A DNA stretch of 64,000 nt from Flagellimonas marinaquae (GTDB lineage Bacteria > Bacteroidota > Bacteroidia > Flavobacteriales > Flavobacteriaceae). Shown here piece after piece: positions 1-7,618 of the stretch. The stretch is taken from positions 3,511,501 to 3,575,500 of the forward strand of contig NZ_CP092415.1 of NCBI RefSeq assembly GCF_023716465.1. The letters run 5' to 3'. The stretch's first letter is position 1, and every line of letters starts with the position of its first letter. The notes beneath the pieces were generated by a model. The model worked only from the letters and a program-made list of their open reading frames with translations, had not been told where the DNA came from and did not search any database. The translations under genes were made by a program, and so were the position numbers.

Positions 1-325
1 GCTTTAACCCATAATCTTGTAAGCTGTGCACTGGGTTTTTAAAACTCAGTTGGGTGGTGGTCTCATCCAGTTGGTGCAGTACCAGTTTTAGGGGAATATC
101 GTTTATGGCCAAAGGATCGTTCGCCATGATCTCCGCAATATATTTCGGGTGAAAAAAGAGCAATTGCCGCAAGGGCGCTATGCTTACCCCATGTTTGGCC
201 ACAATGGCCTGGGTGTCTATTTCGTGCAGGAGCAAAAAACCTTGCTCCGTAATTCGTTGTTTCAAGGTTTTGTACACCTGCCCAAAGGGCACGGGCACGG
301 TTTGGCGTATTACATGTGCTTTCAT
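1..325 (-). CDS. DUF302 family protein (3' end cut by window)
   Basis: The first 108 codons run from the ATG at 325 to the window edge, so the C-terminus is missing. The translation has the look of the DUF302 fold (PF03625): an early segment ending in LLHEID, then a stretch near residue 65 with the residues FFHPKYIAEIM, then NDPLAINDIPLKLVLH. DUF302 proteins are small, of unknown function, and often sit beside redox or stress genes. The gene begins 9 bases after the stop codon of the AraC regulator, so it is probably the last or a late gene of that operon. No signal peptide is visible. Family assignment is from remembered motif pattern only. Confidence 0.7.
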   Translation of the reverse strand, partial: MKAHVIRQTVPVPFGQVYKTLKQRITEQGFLLLHEIDTQAIVAKHGVSIAPLRQLLFFHPKYIAEIMANDPLAINDIPLKLVLHQLDETTTQLSFKNPVHSLQDYGLK

Positions 326-334
326 AAATAAGGT

Positions 335-1231
335 TTACGCGGAGGCGGCACGGGCAAAGCCCACGGTTTCGCGATAGGTTTTGGGCGAAATGTCCGCATT
401 GTTCTTAAAAAATCGGCTAAAGTAGTGCTCATCGTCGTACCCCAGGTCGTAGGCAATCTCCTTTACCGTTTTGTTAGTAAGGTACAGCTCCCGCTTGGCC
501 TCTATAATGATCCGTTCGCTGATCAGGTTGGTCATGGTCTTGTTAAAATGGTTCTTGGTCATTTTGGCCAGGGCCTTGGGGCTAATGTTCAGCAGATCGG
601 CATATTCGCCTGCGGAGTGCATGGTCTTGTAATGGGTCTCTATCAGGTTTTTGAGCTTTTGTAATATAAAGGGCTCTTTTTCGTCGGTGCTGCCCTCCAA
701 GGCTTCGGGCTGTTGCTTGGCCTTGGCGCGGGAGGCGGATATCAAAAATATTTTAAGATAGGATACCAAAAGTTCGTACTGTGCCAATTCGGATTTTTGT
801 ACTTCGGCATACATCTGCTCTATAATGCGTTCCAGCTCGTTTTTCATATCGTCCGTAACACAGAGCATGGGCGGGCTATAGATATTGTTAAAAAGGATCC
901 CGTTGCAGGCCACTTGTTCGTGGTGTTTGTGAATGCAGAAAAAATCGGGGTGAAAATTTAAAACCACGCCCTCCAAAGGTTCTTCTTCGGTAAAGGTAAA
1001 GGGTTGATAGGGCGTTACGGCAAAAAGCGTGTTCGGGGTAAAGGGATATTCCGTAAAATCCACTTGGGCGGTGCCCCTCCCCTTTTTTATCCAGATCAGG
1101 GAATAGTAATTGAACCGATGGGTATCGCAAAACTGACAGCTATTATCAAATTCGGAGAGTTTAAAGGCCAAGTTCCCGGTCTGTTCGTTAATAAGTGTGT
1201 TGGTGTTGTAGATGTCCATATCAATGTTCAA
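335..1231 (-). CDS. AraC family transcriptional regulator
   Basis: This 298-residue protein has an N-terminal AraC-type cupin sensor (about residues 20-160) and a C-terminal double helix-turn-helix (about 195-292). The second HTH signature is clear: VKEIAYDLGYDDEHYFSRFFK, then a P-x-x-YR ending (SPKTYRE). AraC proteins bind direct repeats about two helical turns apart, and two such repeats with 21-bp spacing lie upstream of the operon and of the neighbouring cysteine hydrolase gene (2926-2952 and 3978-4004). I infer that this protein binds them and so controls its own operon. The ligand is unknown. The gene follows the NTF2-fold gene after a gap filled by a heptamer repeat array, and precedes the DUF302 gene by 9 bases. 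Confidence 0.92.
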   Translation of the reverse strand: MNIDMDIYNTNTLINEQTGNLAFKLSEFDNSCQFCDTHRFNYYSLIWIKKGRGTAQVDFTEYPFTPNTLFAVTPYQPFTFTEEEPLEGVVLNFHPDFFCIHKHHEQVACNGILFNNIYSPPMLCVTDDMKNELERIIEQMYAEVQKSELAQYELLVSYLKIFLISASRAKAKQQPEALEGSTDEKEPFILQKLKNLIETHYKTMHSAGEYADLLNISPKALAKMTKNHFNKTMTNLISERIIIEAKRELYLTNKTVKEIAYDLGYDDEHYFSRFFKNNADISPKTYRETVGFARAASA

Positions 1232-1234
1232 TAA

Positions 1235-1318
1235 TCAGTTGTCAATTATCAATGATCAGTTATCAGTGGTCAGTTTTCAGTAATTAAAAATCTGAAATCT
1301 TATATCTGACGTCTGAAA
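1235..1318. repeat. 12-unit degenerate heptamer tandem array
   Basis: The sequence reads as twelve consecutive 7-base units. Seven are TCAGTTG-like (TCAGTTG, TCAATTA, TCAATGA, TCAGTTA, TCAGTGG, TCAGTTT, TCAGTAA). One is TTAAAAA. Four are TCTGAAA-like (TCTGAAA, TCTTATA, TCTGACG, TCTGAAA). The array starts 3 bases from the AraC start codon and ends at the stop codon of the NTF2-fold gene, so it fills almost the whole intergenic gap within the operon. Confidence 0.85.
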
Positions 1319-1735
1319 TTAAAGTCTTCTCTCCGATTCGGTTATCGGCAGATCGTTGATGCTGGCAAAGCGCTTTTGCATAAGCCCGTGCTCGTTGAAC
1401 TCCCAATTCTCGTTCCCGTATGCGCGTATCCAAGCTCCTTCGGCATTTTGGTATTCGTATTCAAAACGAACTGCAATCTTATTGTCGGTAAAGGCCCATA
1501 GTTCCTTTCGTAGTTTGTAGTTTTTTTCTTTTTGCCACTTTTCGGTCAAAAAGGCAACCACCTCTTCTCGTCCGTTCACAAATTGGGAACGGTTGCGCCA
1601 TTCGGTATCCACAGTGTAGGCCTTGCTCACTTTTTCCGGGTTCTGGCTGTTCCAGGCATCTTCGGCCAATTGTACTTTTTCCTTTGCGGTTGCCTCGGTA
1701 AAGGGAGGCAACGGATATTTCTTTTCTGTTTCCAT
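1319..1735 (-). CDS. NTF2-fold protein of the DUF1348/SnoaL-like type
   Basis: This 138-residue cytosolic protein has the pattern of the DUF1348 family (PF07080): an N-terminal [27 protein letters not shown] helix, a W-R-N-R motif near residue 48 and [18 protein letters not shown] further on (here [19 protein letters not shown]). The fold is the SnoaL/NTF2-like cone, found in small-molecule isomerases, hydrolases and binding proteins. The precise reaction is unknown. It lies between the YHS gene (67-base gap) and the AraC regulator, in the same direction, and I read it as part of the AraC-controlled operon. The length is normal for the family. Confidence 0.82.
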   Translation of the reverse strand: METEKKYPLPPFTEATAKEKVQLAEDAWNSQNPEKVSKAYTVDTEWRNRSQFVNGREEVVAFLTEKWQKEKNYKLRKELWAFTDNKIAVRFEYEYQNAEGAWIRAYGNENWEFNEHGLMQKRFASINDLPITESERRL

Positions 1736-1802
1736 AATCGTGTTTTTTAGATTAAAAAAGGGCAGGACCTTTACGACCCCACCCCTCTCAGGTAATTAAA
1801 AC

Positions 1803-2270
1803 CTACTTGCTATTTTTTACTTTGGGCCATTTGGCATGCGCCGCTTTTTTAAGCTCGGTGGTGCGTTGTGCCCAATCTTGGTACGTATTAAAGGGCTCTC
1901 CGTTAAAGGGTCCGTTAAAGAACAGGTACAATTTTCCATCGATCACCGTATAGGTTTCCGGATTGATGGGAAACTTGGCGTCTTTGGCGCCTACGCCCCA
2001 CGCACAATACCCATCGAATTGGGGCAAATAGTTCTTGGGCGATTTTTTAAAGGCGTTCTGATTTGCCTTGCTGGCAAAATAATAGGTAGCCCCATGGTGC
2101 TTTACCGCATAACTCTTGCTTCCTTTTTTGGCTTCTCCGGAAAAGTAGGAGACTACATCGTACCCACCAATGGCAAGACCGTTATCGTCTACCGGAGGGG
2201 TCTGGGCCTGTACACTTATGGCTGCAAACAATGTGAATGCCACAAGAAATAGATTTCTAAATGTTTTCAT
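1803..2270 (-). CDS. Exported YHS domain protein
   Basis: The protein is 155 residues long. A Sec signal peptide (about residues 1-22, ending AISVQAQ) is followed by a YHS domain (PF04945): GYDVVSYF near residue 37, a segment with HHGATYYFAS (about 58-67), then NAFKKSPKNYLPQFDGYCAWG. YHS domains are small, often metal- or copper-associated modules, and many free-standing exported ones in Bacteroidetes have no known role. The gene is 30 bases downstream of the carboxymuconolactone decarboxylase-like gene, so the two are almost certainly cotranscribed. No lipobox is present, so the mature protein is expected to be periplasmic. Confidence 0.87.
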   Translation of the reverse strand: MKTFRNLFLVAFTLFAAISVQAQTPPVDDNGLAIGGYDVVSYFSGEAKKGSKSYAVKHHGATYYFASKANQNAFKKSPKNYLPQFDGYCAWGVGAKDAKFPINPETYTVIDGKLYLFFNGPFNGEPFNTYQDWAQRTTELKKAAHAKWPKVKNSK

Positions 2271-2300
2271 CTGTTTTTGATTTTAAGTTGTAATGATCGG

Positions 2301-2846
2301 TTATACCGTTGCAGCTTCCACTACTGGGAAATCGATATCGGTATTGGCCGTATTGTTAAAATAATTGGTAAAAATGTTCAAGGCCACATGGGCAACGATC
2401 TCGCCGATGGCGCCATCGGTATATCCGGCATCTTTAACAGCTGCCACATCTTCTGCAGAAACCCGTCCGTTCTTGGCGATCAAGGTTTTTGCAAATTGAA
2501 GCGCTGCCTCGATTTTTGCGTCCCCGTTTTCACCACCTCTTGCGGCCTGTAAGGTATCTGTGTCTATCCCTACCAATTTTTCACCTATAAAAGAATGTGC
2601 GGAAAGGCAATAGTTACAGGCGTTGGACTCTGCTACGGACAAGGCCAATAATTCGCCCAATTTTCCGCCCAAAGAGCCTTTCCCCAATGTGTCGCTAAGG
2701 TTTAGGTAACTTTCCAACACCACAGAGGAGTTCCCCATGGTTTTCATCATATTGGGAACCATTCCCAATTTGGATTGGATACCTTCAAATAATTCTTTTG
2801 ATCTTCCGGTTGCTTCCTTTGGATCTAATGCTTGTAAACGTGTCAT
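2301..2846 (-). CDS. Carboxymuconolactone decarboxylase/AhpD-like protein
   Basis: This 181-residue all-helical protein of the CMD/AhpD family (PF02627) carries the redox signature C-x-x-C-x3-H at C77, C80 and H84, in the context ESNACNYCLSAH. AhpD-type members with this motif act as peroxidase-related disulfide reductases. The true decarboxylases lack it, so a redox role is more likely here. The start ATG at 2846 is followed by MTRLQALDP. This is the first gene of the operon with the YHS, NTF2-fold, AraC and DUF302 genes. Its promoter region carries an AraC-type direct repeat 23 bases upstream of a -7-like element. Confidence 0.88.
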   Translation of the reverse strand: MTRLQALDPKEATGRSKELFEGIQSKLGMVPNMMKTMGNSSVVLESYLNLSDTLGKGSLGGKLGELLALSVAESNACNYCLSAHSFIGEKLVGIDTDTLQAARGGENGDAKIEAALQFAKTLIAKNGRVSAEDVAAVKDAGYTDGAIGEIVAHVALNIFTNYFNNTANTDIDFPVVEAATV

Positions 2847-2894
2847 AATTTTCTGTTTTTTAAATTCGTAAATGCTTTGTCTTTATTGACGATA

Positions 2895-2952
2895 CAAAGG
2901 TGCGTTGATGATAGCTAGTATAAAATGGACAGATTTCGCCAGTCCTTGGACA
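2895..2952 (-). promoter_or_regulatory. AraC-type direct-repeat operator and promoter of the CMD operon
   Basis: Two copies of TGGACA on the plus strand, at 2926-2931 and 2947-2952, are spaced exactly 21 bases apart and are followed by AATTTTCC. The spacer contains TTCGCCAGT. On the minus strand a degenerate -7 element CACCTTTG lies at 2902-2895, 23 bases from the nearest box. The cysteine hydrolase promoter has the same arrangement at the same distances. Two-turn direct repeats just upstream of a weak promoter are the classical position for an AraC-family activator. Confidence 0.75.
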
Positions 2953-3100
2953 ATTTTCCCCCAATTATGATAAACTCCTGAAAGCCAATCACAAAAAAGG
3001 TTGTGCAATAGCGCTAAACCTGTTTGCCAATAAGCAGGTTAAGATTGATGTATTCCAATGGTCTGGACAATTTTTGTTGATTCCACTACCATCGAACCAT

Positions 3101-3140
3101 AAAAAAACAAGGAGCCCGATCTACATCGAACCCCTTGTCA
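3101..3140 (-). terminator. Intrinsic terminator of the cysteine hydrolase gene
   Basis: Read on the minus strand, this is a hairpin whose arms begin with ACAAGG and end with CCTTGT, with an inner CGAT/ATCG pair. Seven Ts follow (the plus-strand A run at 3101-3107). It lies about 30 bases past the stop codon at 3171. Confidence 0.75.
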
Positions 3141-3170
3141 ACCTACTGCAACATCACAAACACTTAAGTC

Positions 3171-3905
3171 TTACTTTATGCCGTGCATTTTTAGTTCTTT
3201 CACTAATTCGTCCGTGGTAAACACTTTACTGGAGATCATTTTATAATTAGTCTGAGCAGCTTGGTCGCCATCCAACCCAGGTAGCTTGGCAGAAGCTGTG
3301 GCATCGCCGACAACAGCTACCTCGAAACCGTTTTCCACCAACTCCCTCATGTGCGATTCTGCACAAAGGTTACCGGACATTCCGGCCAAGATCACCTTGT
3401 CCACCCCTTGTTTTCTTAGCTGTAGGGCCAAATCGTTGGATTCGGAACCGAACACTTTATGGGGACCGGTAACCACTACCCTATCCTTGTTAATGTATTT
3501 TTTGTACCGTGGCAACCAGTCGGCGCCAGAGCCTTCAAATCCTTTTACGTTCAATTGATCTCCACGATCGAACATGGTAATGTTGTGCATCAACTTTTCC
3601 AGGGTTCCTTCGAATTTCCATTGGTGATCGTGCTCGTAGTAGTAATGGGGAGAAATAAACACAGGAATGTTATACTTTTCTCCCAATTTGAACATGGTCT
3701 CCAAGTTCTCGATAGTGTTGTTTTCCTGTACGCTTTGCCCTACGGCCCCCCAAGCCACTCCGTCCGGGCTAAGGAAATCGTTTTGTGGATCGGTGATCAC
3801 AATGGCGGTAGAGCCATCGATTACAAAACCGGGTTCTGGCAATTGGGCATGTAGCCCCGAAATGGTGATCATAAACACGCTAAGTGTTCGCATTAAATTT
3901 TTCAT
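3171..3905 (-). CDS. Exported cysteine hydrolase (isochorismatase-like)
   Basis: I start the gene at the ATG at 3905, giving 244 residues. An upstream in-frame ATG at 4094 would add 63 residues that run across the operator and do not look like protein. From 3905 the product begins with a signal peptide (about 1-20, ending GLHA). The isochorismatase-like fold (PF00857) follows: an early acidic motif ITDPQNDF with D39, a lysine in the GPHKVFG segment, and the nucleophile C181 in SGNLCAES. Such enzymes hydrolyse amides or esters of small molecules, and export to the periplasm is inferred from the signal. The upstream operator is shared with the CMD operon. The gene ends at a clear terminator. 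Confidence 0.85.
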   Translation of the reverse strand: MKNLMRTLSVFMITISGLHAQLPEPGFVIDGSTAIVITDPQNDFLSPDGVAWGAVGQSVQENNTIENLETMFKLGEKYNIPVFISPHYYYEHDHQWKFEGTLEKLMHNITMFDRGDQLNVKGFEGSGADWLPRYKKYINKDRVVVTGPHKVFGSESNDLALQLRKQGVDKVILAGMSGNLCAESHMRELVENGFEVAVVGDATASAKLPGLDGDQAAQTNYKMISSKVFTTDELVKELKMHGIK

Positions 3906-3946
3906 TCTATTTTTCTTTAACTGATTAAACTTAAATTTTGATGAGA

Positions 3947-4004
3947 CAAAGTTCCGGTAATGAAGAGGCTTAAAAAATGGACAGAGTTCGCCAGTAAATG
4001 GACA
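3947..4004 (-). promoter_or_regulatory. Second AraC-type direct-repeat operator, upstream of the cysteine hydrolase
   Basis: TGGACA occurs at 3978-3983 and 3999-4004 (21-base spacing), again followed by AATTTTCC and with TTCGCCAGT in the spacer. The degenerate minus-strand -7 element GAACTTTG is at 3954-3947, 23 bases from the near box. Box sequence, spacer, box-to-box distance and box-to-promoter distance all match the CMD operon site. The conserved bases stop at the edges of this block, as expected of a functional site. Confidence 0.75.
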
Positions 4005-4146
4005 ATTTTCCTTTTCCGGAATTTTTAAGTGCAAAGAACAGCTATCCGTATATTCAAATGCAGTATTCATCAATTGAAAACCTACATTCGTCAATTGGTT
4101 GCGTAAAATAATTGCACAACGTGTAGCTTGCTAAAAAAACGGGAAT

Positions 4147-4266
4147 ATGACTACACTCGAAACTATAAATGCCTTACAGATCTTTTGTTTGATCATGGCC
4201 GGAATTATTATTTTTATGATCGGTTGGTTGGCCGGTGCCCATTGGGGATCCAGACACAGGGTGTAA
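4147..4266 (+). CDS. 39-residue single-pass membrane protein
   Basis: A short open frame begins at the ATG at 4147 and ends at TAA at 4264-4266. It encodes about ten polar residues (MTTLETINAL), one hydrophobic helix of about 20 residues rich in I, M, F and G, and a basic end (HWGSRHRV). This N-out or N-in single-span layout is common in small flavobacterial membrane proteins. It reads away from the cysteine hydrolase promoter. I do not recognise the family and infer a gene only from composition and layout. Confidence 0.5.
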   Translation: MTTLETINALQIFCLIMAGIIIFMIGWLAGAHWGSRHRV

Positions 4267-4312
4267 TATAATGCCCTGTTTTGCCGTTACCACTAATTCC
4301 AAATCATTTTAA

Positions 4313-4687
4313 ACCTACGCAGCTATTTTTTGGAGCGACCCATCACTTGATCGTATACTGGCCTATTTTGGCGATGAGCAGTTCACTATAAGGATCGATA
4401 GGCTCCGTACCGGAGAATTCCGCTACCTATGCTGGCACAATAAGAGCAGCATTTTGGGCAGGCCCCAATTGATCCTTAGGAACGGGCAGGTCACCAAAAA
4501 CCCAAACAAAAGAATTACACAGTATGTTTTCCACCACGAAGGCTCCACTTTTACCATAGAACATTTGGTCTCCAAAATTGAGGGCGGTATTAATTACTAT
4601 TTTGTTGAAGTGGTGAGCAAAGACCAAAAAAAAAGTACTTGGAAAATGAACGAATTGACCATTCCCAAGTACCTTTTAAATTTATGA
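4313..4687 (+). pseudogene. Possible frameshifted gene of unknown family
   Basis: From the TAA at 4310-4312 to the stop at 4685-4687 the frame is open and reads like protein (for example DRILAYFGDEQFTIRIDRL near its beginning and KMNELTIPKYLLNL at its end). There is no ATG or GTG at its beginning. The only in-frame start is TTG at 4454, which would discard about 47 coding-like residues. The T6 run at 4326-4331 is suspicious: one extra T there would join this frame to an upstream frame beginning at TTG (4280), with a natural-looking join KPTQLFF to WSDPSL. So the gene may be broken by a one-base deletion, or it may use TTG at 4454 (77 residues). It converges on the PQQ-type dehydrogenase gene. 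Function unknown. Confidence 0.4.
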
Positions 4688-4697
4688 TATTATTGCC

Positions 4698-5888
4698 CTA
4701 ACCTTTATAGGTAACCCTATATATGGCGTTTCCATAATCGTCCGAAATTAACAGCGAGCCATCTTCCAAAAACAACAGGTCCACCGGTCTACCAAATGCC
4801 TCTTGGGTTTCTTCGTTTAACCAACCATCGATAAAAGGAGCATAACCTATTGCCTTGCCATTTTCCAATTTTACCAAAGTTACCCGATAGCCAATTTTAG
4901 ACGAGCGGTTCCATGAGCCGTGCTCTGCCAGAAAAGCATGTCCTTGATACGACTCCGGGAACATGGGTCCTTTCCCAAATTTTACGCCCAAAGCGGCTAC
5001 ATGCGCATCCAAAGGTTGAACAGGAGGTACAAAATCGGAACAAGGTCGTTGATCGCCGAACTCAGGATCTTTTACGGTTCCCCCATGGCAGAACGGATAG
5101 CCAAAATGTTGCCCGGTTTCGGTAAGCTTGTTCAACTCACCGGGAGGAATATCGTCTCCCATCATATCCCTTCCGTTATCGGTAAACCATAACTCTTTGG
5201 TATCCGGGTGCCACGTAAAGCCAACCGTATTTCGCACACCATGTGCCACTATCTCCCGGTTGCTCCCATCGGGATTCATTCGTGTTATGGAAGCATAGCG
5301 TTTATCTACCGTTGAACTATCGCAAATATTACAGGGCGCTCCAACCGGCACGTAGAGTTTATCGTCTGGTCCAAATGCAATATATTTCCAACCGTGATGG
5401 AACTCCGTTGGATAATCATCATAGATCAATTCTGGTTCCGCAGGGTTTTCCAATTGTGTTTCTATATCAGAAAACTTGAAGAGTCTGCTTACTGCGGCCA
5501 CATACAGATCACCATCCTTGAAAGCCACACCATTGGGCTGCTCCAAATCGGAAGCAATGGTGTAGGTCTTGTCCGCTTTATAATCACCATCGGTGTCCTT
5601 CAATGCATACACCACTCCCTCGTTACGAGTTCCCACGAACAAGGTGCCATCGGCTCCCATGGCCATGGAGCGCGCTCCCTCGAGGTTTTCTGCATATAAC
5701 TCGATATTAAAGCCCTCGGGAAGATTCAGCCTTTCCAAGGGTAAATCGCCATTAGATTCTTCTGTGTTCTCGGTGATCTCTTCGGAAGTTTTTTTGTCTT
5801 TGTCTTCTTTTTTTCCATTGCAGGAAAGCGTAATAATCGCAAATGTGAGCAAACATAATGACCTAAAGGTCAGCGCGTACATTTTCAT
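4698..5888 (-). CDS. Lipoprotein of the PQQ-dependent sorbosone/sugar dehydrogenase family
   Basis: The protein has 396 residues. It begins with a lipoprotein signal (lipobox IITLSC, C23) and an acidic, lysine-rich linker (to about 48). A six-bladed beta-propeller of the sorbosone/glucose dehydrogenase type follows, with repeated blade motifs (ARSMAMGADGTLFVGTR, LEQPNGVAFKDGDLYVAAV, GVRNTVGFTWHPDTKELWFTDNG). The pair FHHGWKYIAFGPDDKLYVPVGAPCNIC and the C-x2-C-x-S region resemble members annotated as L-sorbosone dehydrogenase. PQQ-dependent oxidation of an aldose in the periplasm is the family function. The natural substrate cannot be read from sequence. It stands alone on the minus strand. 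Confidence 0.83.
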   Translation of the reverse strand: MKMYALTFRSLCLLTFAIITLSCNGKKEDKDKKTSEEITENTEESNGDLPLERLNLPEGFNIELYAENLEGARSMAMGADGTLFVGTRNEGVVYALKDTDGDYKADKTYTIASDLEQPNGVAFKDGDLYVAAVSRLFKFSDIETQLENPAEPELIYDDYPTEFHHGWKYIAFGPDDKLYVPVGAPCNICDSSTVDKRYASITRMNPDGSNREIVAHGVRNTVGFTWHPDTKELWFTDNGRDMMGDDIPPGELNKLTETGQHFGYPFCHGGTVKDPEFGDQRPCSDFVPPVQPLDAHVAALGVKFGKGPMFPESYQGHAFLAEHGSWNRSSKIGYRVTLVKLENGKAIGYAPFIDGWLNEETQEAFGRPVDLLFLEDGSLLISDDYGNAIYRVTYKG

Positions 5889-5984
5889 AGTGATTTTTTA
5901 AGTGTTGTGGTTTTGAATTGATAAAGCTAAAACAAAATGAAGAAAACCATGCGTCACTGCGCATTACTTTTTTTGATAAACCGT

Positions 5985-6539
5985 TTATTCCTCTTTGAAT
6001 GGGACAAGATCCCCCTGAAACCACATATTGGTCCGATGGGTACTGGAAATATTGAGCCTGGCGGTACCGTTAGGGTATAATTGGGCAATTACCTGATACC
6101 CTTCGGAATCACCATTGATCGAAAAACGGATGGTTTTCCCATTATCTTTTTTTGTTGGAACTATGGTCAAGTCCCTAGGAATGCCTTCAAAAACAATACC
6201 TCCCTTATTTTGATTGTAGCTACCTCCCATTCTACGTTCTCCAAAAAAGGGCAGATCGGCCATAACGCTGTCCCCTACCATTTTAAAATAATTTGCAGCA
6301 CCTGTAATTTCAATGCGGTTTGCAGTGCTGCCCGGAGGCAACAAGCCTGCATTTGCGATACTGTTCATGCTTTGCGTGACCAATGGTTGCGCCCAGAGCG
6401 CCCTGATTTCAAAATGCTTGTTTGCGACCATTTCTTCCAGTGCCGATACTTGTTCCGGTGTAGCTTTGTTTTGTGAAGAGGCACAAGCCACCAAAGACAA
6501 TAACAGCGAATAAAGTATGAATTTTTGTAATGGTTTCAT
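5985..6539 (-). CDS. DUF4251 lipoprotein
   Basis: Starting at the ATG at 6539 the product has 184 residues and a clear lipoprotein signal with C19 (SLVACASS). An upstream ATG would add 29 residues overlapping the transporter gene and is not used here. The body matches the Bacteroidetes DUF4251 family (PF14059): a helix EEMVANKHFEIRALWAQP, then MNSIANAGLLPPGSTANRIEI, F-K-M-VGDSVMADLPFFG, and a C-terminal SEGYQVIAQLYPNGTARLNI-type beta segment. The function of the family is unknown. The location is expected to be the outer or inner membrane, periplasmic face. Confidence 0.85.
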   Translation of the reverse strand: MKPLQKFILYSLLLSLVACASSQNKATPEQVSALEEMVANKHFEIRALWAQPLVTQSMNSIANAGLLPPGSTANRIEITGAANYFKMVGDSVMADLPFFGERRMGGSYNQNKGGIVFEGIPRDLTIVPTKKDNGKTIRFSINGDSEGYQVIAQLYPNGTARLNISSTHRTNMWFQGDLVPFKEE

Positions 6540-6606
6540 CGATTTCAGCATTGTTACCGATAAAATACAAAATATTGACATCAAATCCGAAAGAAATAAC
6601 GGTGCG

Positions 6607-7524
6607 TTAACGTTTGAACCGCTCAAATATGGCCAAGGTTTTTTTGGTGTTGATGAAATATACTCCTGTTAAAAGAATGGCGGCCGCAGCTACCGATTGC
6701 AGTGTAATCTTCTCATCCAAAAAATACCAGCCCAATAGTAAGGCAACAATGGGGTTAACATAGGTGGAGGTAGCCACTTTTTCGGGAGAAACCGTCTTTA
6801 ACAAATAATTGAAAGAGGTAAATGCGACAATACTTCCAAAAATAATGAGCAATACCATGGAAATCTGCACTTCTGTACTCCAAACCAATGGAGAGGACCA
6901 CTCCTCACCAAAGGCCATGCTCATTAAACTAAGAATAAGGCCTGCAAAAAACATCTGGTAGCCGGTATTTACAAAGTAATTGCTCGGTAAATCCGCTTTG
7001 GCCACAAAAAGACTGGCATAGGCCCAGCAGACCATACAAAAGAAAATCATCATCATGCCCAAAATCGATTCTTCTTGAGTAATGATCTCTTTTTGGCTTA
7101 CCAACAAATAAATGCCAATTATCCCCAAGACCACCCCAACTACAGACATGGGTTGAATTTTTTTACCCTGCAAAACTCGCATCATTAAAAGTATGATCAG
7201 AGGTTGGGAAGAAATTTCCAAGGCCGCAAAACCGGTATCCACATAACGCAACGCCCAAACCACAAGACCGTTGCCCACACTTAAAAAAAGTATTCCGGCA
7301 ATTATAGTGTTTAGTGCTTGCTTTTTGGTAATCCGAAGAGAGATACCCATTATTTTGGCCAAAAGAAAAATAAATAGGCCCGCCAATGTGAACCTGCAAC
7401 TGGCCAACATAAACGGAGCTAGTTCCAATACTGCGATCTTGTTCAGCAAATAGGTCGACCCCCATATTACATAGATGGCAAAAAAAGCCAATACGACCAA
7501 TGCAGAGTTTGATGATTTTCCCAT
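6607..7524 (-). CDS. EamA/DMT family transporter
   Basis: The product is 305 residues with ten hydrophobic segments arranged as two EamA repeats (PF00892). Each repeat begins with a helix such as FFAIYVIWGSTYLLNKIA, and in the second half with MMMIFFCMVCWAYASLFVA. The repeat end PIVALLLGWYFLDEKITLQ is typical. Family members export metabolites or amino acids (YdcZ, RhtA and YedA relatives). The substrate is unknown. The gene lies upstream of the DUF4251 gene (67 bases between the coding regions) and may be cotranscribed with it. Confidence 0.9.
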   Translation of the reverse strand: MGKSSNSALVVLAFFAIYVIWGSTYLLNKIAVLELAPFMLASCRFTLAGLFIFLLAKIMGISLRITKKQALNTIIAGILFLSVGNGLVVWALRYVDTGFAALEISSQPLIILLMMRVLQGKKIQPMSVVGVVLGIIGIYLLVSQKEIITQEESILGMMMIFFCMVCWAYASLFVAKADLPSNYFVNTGYQMFFAGLILSLMSMAFGEEWSSPLVWSTEVQISMVLLIIFGSIVAFTSFNYLLKTVSPEKVATSTYVNPIVALLLGWYFLDEKITLQSVAAAAILLTGVYFINTKKTLAIFERFKR

Positions 7525-7618
7525 TCCACGACAGTTTTACCGTCCTGCAATATTACGCATGTTTATGGTGTAAAGAAGTACTTCCAAACAAAATAAACGT
7601 AAAAAAGGATCTTAGGTA

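Noticed and set aside
3906..4094. 63-residue N-terminal extension of the cysteine hydrolase
   Set aside because: It crosses the AraC operator and promoter, and the signal peptide starts at 3905.
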